Below are positions 35,284-39,179 of a stretch of 39,179 nt of DNA, piece by piece (within the stretch, counting starts at the first letter, position 1; each line of letters opens with the position of its first letter). The translations under genes and the position numbers were made by a program. The notes beneath the pieces were generated by a model. The model was not told the origin of the DNA, made no database searches, and saw only the letters and a list, made by a program, of their open reading frames with translations. The DNA comes from CAZTPJ01 sp964614515 (GTDB lineage: Bacteria > Planctomycetota > Phycisphaerae > Phycisphaerales > UBA1924): NCBI GenBank assembly GCA_964614515.1, contig CAZTPJ010000031.1, forward strand, positions 1 through 39,179. The letters run 5' to 3'.

Positions 35284-36360
35284 CTACCCACCCTTCTTCT
35301 TCCGCTTCTTCGCGGTCTTGGGGGTCTCGGCGGGCTTGAGTTTCTTCGTCCGCTCGACGATCTTGTCAAAGTCGCTCGTCGGCTCGCTGGCCTCGCGCTC
35401 CAGCCGCGCTGCGTCGAACTTCGCAAACTCGCGGTTCGCGTGCGCTTCGGCCATCGCCGCCGAGACCTTGCCGGCGTGGGTCAGGATGTTTCGCTCGTTG
35501 AACTTCAGGAACGCGTCGAGCTTCATCACCCAGTCGGCCATGTGCATGGGAACGTGACGGGCCGCCTGATCCTCGGCGTAGTCCAGGTACATGGTGACGA
35601 TCCGGTTGAGCGCTTCAATCTCCTTCTCGCTCAGGTAGTTCTTGGCGATGCCGACATCTCCCTTGCGCACCGGCCCGCCGGGAGCGTTCTTCCACGTCGT
35701 CAGTCCCATGTTGGGCTTGTCCGCATCCGCCCGCGAGATGATCGTCTCCGCCGCGGTGCGTCCAGTGATGGCCCAGTGCAGTTTGTTCTGCACCGTGGCG
35801 TAGAACTCCTGCGTGAGCGGGGCGTGGGGGTCGTAGTCGATGCTTGTGGCGTAAATGTCCGTAATTTTCTGGTAGAACCGCCGCTCGCTCGCCCGGATGT
35901 CCCGGATGCGGGCGAGGAGTTCATCAAAGTAGTCCGCCCCCCAGTTCTTCCCCTCTTTCAGCCGCGCATCATCGAGGGCGAAGCCCTTGGTCAGGTACTC
36001 GGCCAGCGTCGCGGTCGCCCACTGGCGGAATTGCGTGCCCCGGAGCGATCGCACGCGATACCCCACGGCGATGATCATGTCCAGCGAATAGTGCTCGACC
36101 GACCGCTCGACGCTCCGGTTTCCCTCGGTTTGAACTGTCAAGTATTCCTTGACAGTTCCCGAGGCGGGCAACTCGTTGTCTTCCAGGACGTTGCGGATGT
36201 GCAGCGAGATGTTCTGCTTGGTCGTCTGGAAGAGTTCGGCCATCTGCGCCTGGGTCAGCCACGCTGTCTGCCCCTGCAGGCGCACAGACAGGGCCGGGCC
36301 GCCGTCGGGCGACTGGTACAGAACGATGCCGGGGGTGGATTCGGGCTTCTGCTCGCTCAT
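35284..36360 (-). CDS. RhuM-family protein in the restriction operon
   Basis: 358 residues. TAWLTQAQMAELFQTTKQNI followed by LHIRNVL is the N-terminal helix-turn-helix-like part. HYSLDMIIAVGYRVRSLRGT and FRQWATATLAEYLTKGFALD are hallmarks of the RhuM ('virulence protein') family, many of which sit inside restriction-modification operons. The C-terminal part (NYLSEKEIEALNRIVTMYLD) is helical, with a Lys-rich tail (KTAKKRKKKGG). The function is not established; a DNA-binding or toxin-like role has been proposed for relatives. Its ATG directly abuts the stop of the preceding ORF, and res starts three bases after its stop. Confidence 0.9.
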   Translation of the reverse strand: MSEQKPESTPGIVLYQSPDGGPALSVRLQGQTAWLTQAQMAELFQTTKQNISLHIRNVLEDNELPASGTVKEYLTVQTEGNRSVERSVEHYSLDMIIAVGYRVRSLRGTQFRQWATATLAEYLTKGFALDDARLKEGKNWGADYFDELLARIRDIRASERRFYQKITDIYATSIDYDPHAPLTQEFYATVQNKLHWAITGRTAAETIISRADADKPNMGLTTWKNAPGGPVRKGDVGIAKNYLSEKEIEALNRIVTMYLDYAEDQAARHVPMHMADWVMKLDAFLKFNERNILTHAGKVSAAMAEAHANREFAKFDAARLEREASEPTSDFDKIVERTKKLKPAETPKTAKKRKKKGG

Positions 36361-36798
36361 CTACGACACCTTGATCTTGAACGCCTTGCCTCGCGGAGCC
36401 ACCGGATCGACCATGTTCCTGACGTCAGGAACATGGCCCGCCGGCGGCGCCGTCCGCTCAACCGCCTTCCCGCCCCAACCGGGCGGCGGGCTGGTGCCAC
36501 GGGTGGAGCGGGCGGTCCTGCGGACGGCAGACAAGGCTCGCCCGCGTAACCCGTGGACGGCGGGGTATGAACCTCTCTCGCCCCGGAGGGGCGAAGGCAG
36601 TGACACGAGCGCGGGGGAGATTCCTCCGCCCCTTCGGGGCGGTTCCACCGGCGCGACACTCTCCACGGGTTGCGCCCGCGAAGCGCGGGCTTCACCCGTG
36701 GCTACAACCCTGCGCCCCGTTGGGGCGAAGAAGCCTGCCGCTGGCGCATCGGAGGGGCCGGGCATAACCGGCGCGGGATTGTCGAGCGTGTCCATCAT
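36361..36798 (-). CDS. Repeat-riddled ORF between mod and rhuM
   Basis: 145 codons. AGAGG and two ATGs follow the mod stop by three bases, and its TAG touches the rhuM ATG, so its ends fit the operon exactly. The first ~20 residues (MMDTLDNPAPVMPGPSDAPA) and the last ~17 (MVDPVAPRGKAFKIKVS) look like ordinary protein. The middle is translated from two composite palindromic repeat units (36472-36593, 36626-36727) plus a 26-bp palindrome. The ending IKVS also ends Mod, which hints at a duplicated C-terminal fragment. It may be a small gene invaded by repeats that kept the frame, or merely a spacer. No function can be assigned. Confidence 0.35.
   Translation of the reverse strand: MMDTLDNPAPVMPGPSDAPAAGFFAPTGRRVVATGEARASRAQPVESVAPVEPPRRGGGISPALVSLPSPLRGERGSYPAVHGLRGRALSAVRRTARSTRGTSPPPGWGGKAVERTAPPAGHVPDVRNMVDPVAPRGKAFKIKVS
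36411..36436. repeat. Perfect 26-bp palindrome
   Basis: The half-site CCATGTTCCTGAC is followed directly by its exact reverse complement, with no spacer. It lies inside the repeat-riddled ORF, 50 bp upstream of rhuM on the coding strand. It could be a regulator site or another mobile palindrome; only one copy was seen here. Confidence 0.8.
36472..36727. repeat. Composite palindromic elements, copies 2 and 3 in the restriction operon
   Basis: Copy 2 has arms CCACGGGT (36497-36504) and ACCCGTGG (36549-36556), with an outer palindrome CGCCCCGGAGGGGCG (36579-36593). Copy 3 has outer palindromes at 36626-36642 and 36713-36727 and arms at 36663-36670 and 36694-36701. They match the element at 7749-7860. 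Confidence 0.85.
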
Positions 36799-36801
36799 CC
36801 T

Positions 36802-38520
36802 CTAACTCACCTTGATCTGGTACGGAATCTGCCGGAAGGTCACGCCCTCACGCTTGAGGCGGGCCGCGCCAAGCCGGCACGCCTCGCCGAAGACCACGCG
36901 GGGGCCATCATGGGCCGGGAGCTCGGCCAGGACCGGGCCTGTCAGCACGTTGCCGCCATCGGGGCGTTTGTCGCCGAGGATGCCGTTGAAGAGGAGGTAG
37001 TAGGCCAAGCCCCGGCACGCGCCGATCAGGGGCGACCCCCCACGCCTGCCGTTGACCTTCCTGCCGTTGGGAGGGGGGGGGAGCGGTTCGCCCGTCTCGG
37101 TGAAGAAGATGTGGGCGGCGAGTTCGGCGAACTTCACGTCGGGGCGGATCTGCCCGCGCTCATTGAACAGCGGCTCGCCGAGCGTGACGTAGCGGAAGCC
37201 CCCGCCCGTGCCCTCGACCCTGGCCTTCTTCTTGTCGCCTTGCGGGTGGTACCCCTCGATCACTTTGGTCAGGCGCTGGGCGGTGATGGTCGTGGCGATG
37301 GTGGGGTCCATCTCGATGCAGATGAAGCGGCGGTTGCCCCCGTCGGCCTTGTTCATCGCCAGCACCGCGTGCCCGGTCGTGCCGCTGCCCGCGAAGGAAT
37401 CCATGATGATGTCGTTCGGCCCCGTGCTACACCGCACGATCGACTGAATCAGCGATGGCGGCTTCGGGTACGCGAAAGACTTCGTGCCGAATATATCAGA
37501 CAGCACCCGGCCCCCCTCTTGGGTCAACGCGGCGGTAAGAACGACCCGGCCCGTCTCGTCGTCACCTTCGGCTTCGGATTCGCTCATACGCGGTTGATTG
37601 GTGGACGCGCTCTCGACCCAGCTTGTCAGCGGCAAGGGCTTTTCGCTCTTCGGGTCCCAGTAGGTTTTGTATCGCGGGCGCGTCATTCGCCCTTCCGCTT
37701 CGTCGGGCCAAATCACAAGGCCCTTCTCGATAACCTCGTCCATCGTCTCCGGGAAGAAACGCCACACGCGTTCGGGATTGGCGGGGTATCGCTTGCCGGT
37801 ACGGGGGTTCGTGATGGTGTAGAACTGTCCGGGCCGCTCTCGCGAGGTCATGCCGATCGTCAAGTCGGTACTGGCGTAGCGTCCTTTGTCGTCCTCGTGC
37901 GGATATCCGTCCGCGCCTTTGGCAAGGCCGTACAAACGCGTGTTGGCGATGTCCTTGCCGTAGACCGCGACGTACTCGTGATCCACCGAAAGCGGCGTTC
38001 CGCGCATCGCCGACGATGTACGACTCTTCCAAACCAGCGTCCCCAGGTAGTTGCGGCCTCCAAAGACCTCGTCCATCATCAGGCGGAGCATCGCGAACTC
38101 CGTGTCGTCGATGGACACGAAGATCGCCCCATCCTCGGTCAGGAACTCTCGCAAGAGAGAAAGCCTCGGGTACATCATGCACAGCCAGCGGTCGTGCCGG
38201 TCGAGCGTCTCACCCTCCTTGCCCACCACCTTGCCCAGCCACTGGCGGATCTCGGGGCTGTTCACGTTGTCGTTGTACACCCACCCCTCGTTGCCCGTGT
38301 TGTACGGCGGGTCGATGTAGATGCACTTGACCCGACCCGCGTAATACGGGAGTAAGGCCTTGAGTGCCAGCAGGTTGTCCCCCTGCACGAGAAGGTTGCC
38401 GCTGCCCACGCCCCCATCCTCACCGACCGACAGGGCCGCATCACCGCGCAGCAGGTGGTACGGCACTTCCCGGTGGTGCCCCACCACGGCCTCCTTGCCT
38501 ATCCACTGAAGACTCGCCAT
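36802..38520 (-). CDS. Type III-like adenine DNA methyltransferase Mod
   Basis: 572 residues from ATG 38520. A longer open frame to 38784 runs through palindromic repeats and is rejected. The order catalytic DPPY (70-73 in IDPPYNTGNEGW), central variable target-recognition region (~160-340), then the AdoMet-binding FAGSG (376-380 in MDSFAGSGTTGHAVLAMN) marks a beta-class N6-adenine methyltransferase as in type III Mod subunits. It should protect host DNA and specify the site cut with Res; the recognition sequence cannot be read from the protein. It heads the mod-orf-rhuM-res operon. A nine-G tract on the plus strand (37073-37081) encodes a run of prolines (LPPPPNGRK) and could slip. Confidence 0.92.
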   Translation of the reverse strand: MASLQWIGKEAVVGHHREVPYHLLRGDAALSVGEDGGVGSGNLLVQGDNLLALKALLPYYAGRVKCIYIDPPYNTGNEGWVYNDNVNSPEIRQWLGKVVGKEGETLDRHDRWLCMMYPRLSLLREFLTEDGAIFVSIDDTEFAMLRLMMDEVFGGRNYLGTLVWKSRTSSAMRGTPLSVDHEYVAVYGKDIANTRLYGLAKGADGYPHEDDKGRYASTDLTIGMTSRERPGQFYTITNPRTGKRYPANPERVWRFFPETMDEVIEKGLVIWPDEAEGRMTRPRYKTYWDPKSEKPLPLTSWVESASTNQPRMSESEAEGDDETGRVVLTAALTQEGGRVLSDIFGTKSFAYPKPPSLIQSIVRCSTGPNDIIMDSFAGSGTTGHAVLAMNKADGGNRRFICIEMDPTIATTITAQRLTKVIEGYHPQGDKKKARVEGTGGGFRYVTLGEPLFNERGQIRPDVKFAELAAHIFFTETGEPLPPPPNGRKVNGRRGGSPLIGACRGLAYYLLFNGILGDKRPDGGNVLTGPVLAELPAHDGPRVVFGEACRLGAARLKREGVTFRQIPYQIKVS

Positions 38521-38561
38521 CGGGCACAACCATACCACGTTGGCCCAGCCCACGCACGCCT

Positions 38562-38907
38562 CTGCCCCTCCGGGGCAGGATCGAGGGGTGAATCCGGGTT
38601 CCACGGGTTGCGCTTCGCCCGGCTGCCGCCGGGCTGCGCTCCACCCGTGGCTACATCCCTGCGCCCCGTTGGGGCGAAATGGAGAGGGGCCTGGGCGGTG
38701 ATGCGCCCCGTTGGGGCGAAGAGGCGCTGCCGCGTGAGGTGGTGCTGTTTGGGCCCCGCAGGAGCGACCTTTGGTGGTGGTCACGCTCTCATCGGGTTGC
38801 GCTTCGCCCGGCTGGTGCCGGGCTGCGCTTCACCCGTGGCTACACGCCGTCGCCCCGTTGGGGCGAAGAGGTCGGGGGGCCGGGCGGTGAAGCGCCCCGC
38901 TGGGGTG
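38562..38907. repeat. Composite palindromic elements upstream of mod
   Basis: One full unit lies at 38562-38677, with outer palindromes CTGCCCCTCCGGGGCAG and CGCCCCGTTGGGGCG and arms at 38601 and 38643. A lone CGCCCCGTTGGGGCG sits at 38704-38718. A second unit spans about 38790-38865, and a decayed palindrome lies at 38892-38907. They fill most of the gene-free 38521-39097; the remainder shows nothing recognisable. Confidence 0.85.
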
Positions 38908-39097
38908 AGGGGCAGCGCCGGGGGCGGGCGCAACTCCCGTGCCGGGCGAGCACGGCCGAAGCCTCTTTATATGGCCCGCGGAGGTTCTCGCAAGATCCGC
39001 CCCGGGCGGGACTTCAGTCGCCGCCGCCCTTTGCCGATGCTCCCGCGACGCCCGGCACTGTCGCACGGGTGCAGCCTTCACTCCGGAGTCCGCATAC

Positions 39098-39179
39098 ATG
39101 GATGTCATCCCGAACACCAAATCAGAGCAGATCGCATGGTTCGAGGCGCACGCGCCTGTCTTCGTGGACAACGCCGCGG
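39098..39179 (+). CDS. Start of an unknown gene, partial (runs off the window)
   Basis: 27 codons beginning MDVIPNTKSEQIAWFEAHAP, with GGAG twelve bases upstream of the ATG. The opening pattern (short hydrophobic start, then a Trp-Phe helix) recalls short planctomycete proteins of unknown function, but too little is present to assign it. It diverges from the mod operon across the repeat block. Confidence 0.6.
   Translation, partial: MDVIPNTKSEQIAWFEAHAPVFVDNAA

Noticed and set aside
34495..36549. 684-codon open frame on the plus strand across res and rhuM
   Set aside because: It is antisense to two clearly recognised proteins, is rich in Arg/His/Gly/Leu and has no family features; a high-GC shadow.
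36670..38355. 561-codon open frame on the plus strand across mod
   Set aside because: Antisense to the methyltransferase with its DPPY and FAGSG motifs; composition artefact.
38521..38784. N-terminal extension of Mod
   Set aside because: It is translated from palindromic repeats (PLRPNGA, GCSHGW), which recur in unrelated places; the ATG at 38520 gives a normal N-terminus.
1..39179. tRNA, rRNA or riboswitch genes
   Set aside because: I looked for T-loop-like GGTTCGA-type cores with acceptor pairing and for known leader motifs upstream of ribF, trpE and argR, and found none I could support by eye.

Overview
The window looks like a draft chromosome segment of a Phycisphaerae-type planctomycete. 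The evidence is high GC, a DUF58/VWA/DUF4175 gene block, and secreted proteins ending in paired Cys/Asp-rich motifs of the kind called 'GC-type dockerin' in this group. Weak Shine-Dalgarno usage and many intergenic palindromic repeats also fit. Two 100-N gaps show it is a scaffolded assembly. These are judgements from sequence reading; no database search was run.

Layout. 1-7.5 kb (minus): an operon of DUF58, BatA-like VWA, a second VWA/amidotransferase-fold protein and a DUF4175-like protein cut by the window edge. 7.5-9.5 kb: palindromic repeats, an isolated DUF4393 (Abi-alpha-like) gene and a VOC-family enzyme. 9.7-11.7 kb: a polyferredoxin-type membrane protein fused to TPRs. 11.9-13.3, 20.1-21.9 and 22.0-22.6 kb: three secreted GC-dockerin proteins, the second with Kelch repeats. 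13.4-16.7 kb: argR-argC-argB-argF, with an ARG-box-like site over the promoter and argR start. 16.8-25.0 kb: housekeeping genes hisN, frr, trpE, ribF and nrnA.

25.1-39.1 kb is an accessory region that looks like a defence island. It holds a SIR2-domain protein with near-identical 35-residue TPRs (interrupted by an assembly gap) and a long 21-bp minisatellite (also gapped). Next comes a minus-strand operon encoding an ECF-like sigma factor, a small soluble protein, an ImmA/IrrE metallopeptidase and a coiled-coil membrane protein. Facing it is a small GIY-YIG-like gene with an 85-residue partner. A type III-like restriction-modification operon follows: Mod, a repeat-riddled ORF, RhuM, Res. The window ends with the first 27 codons of another gene.

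The most interesting candidate for an undescribed system is the overlapping sigma / small protein / ImmA / membrane-protein operon at 29.05-31.5 kb. Its architecture suggests a sigma factor released by proteolysis, analogous to ImmA-ImmR or IrrE-DdrO but with a sigma factor as output. This is inference from gene order and overlaps. Other strong observations are the SIR2-TPR repeat array, the two gaps whose flanks are identical over 55 and 54 bp, the palindromic repeat family inside the restriction-modification operon, and the apparently leaderless, self-repressed argR promoter.
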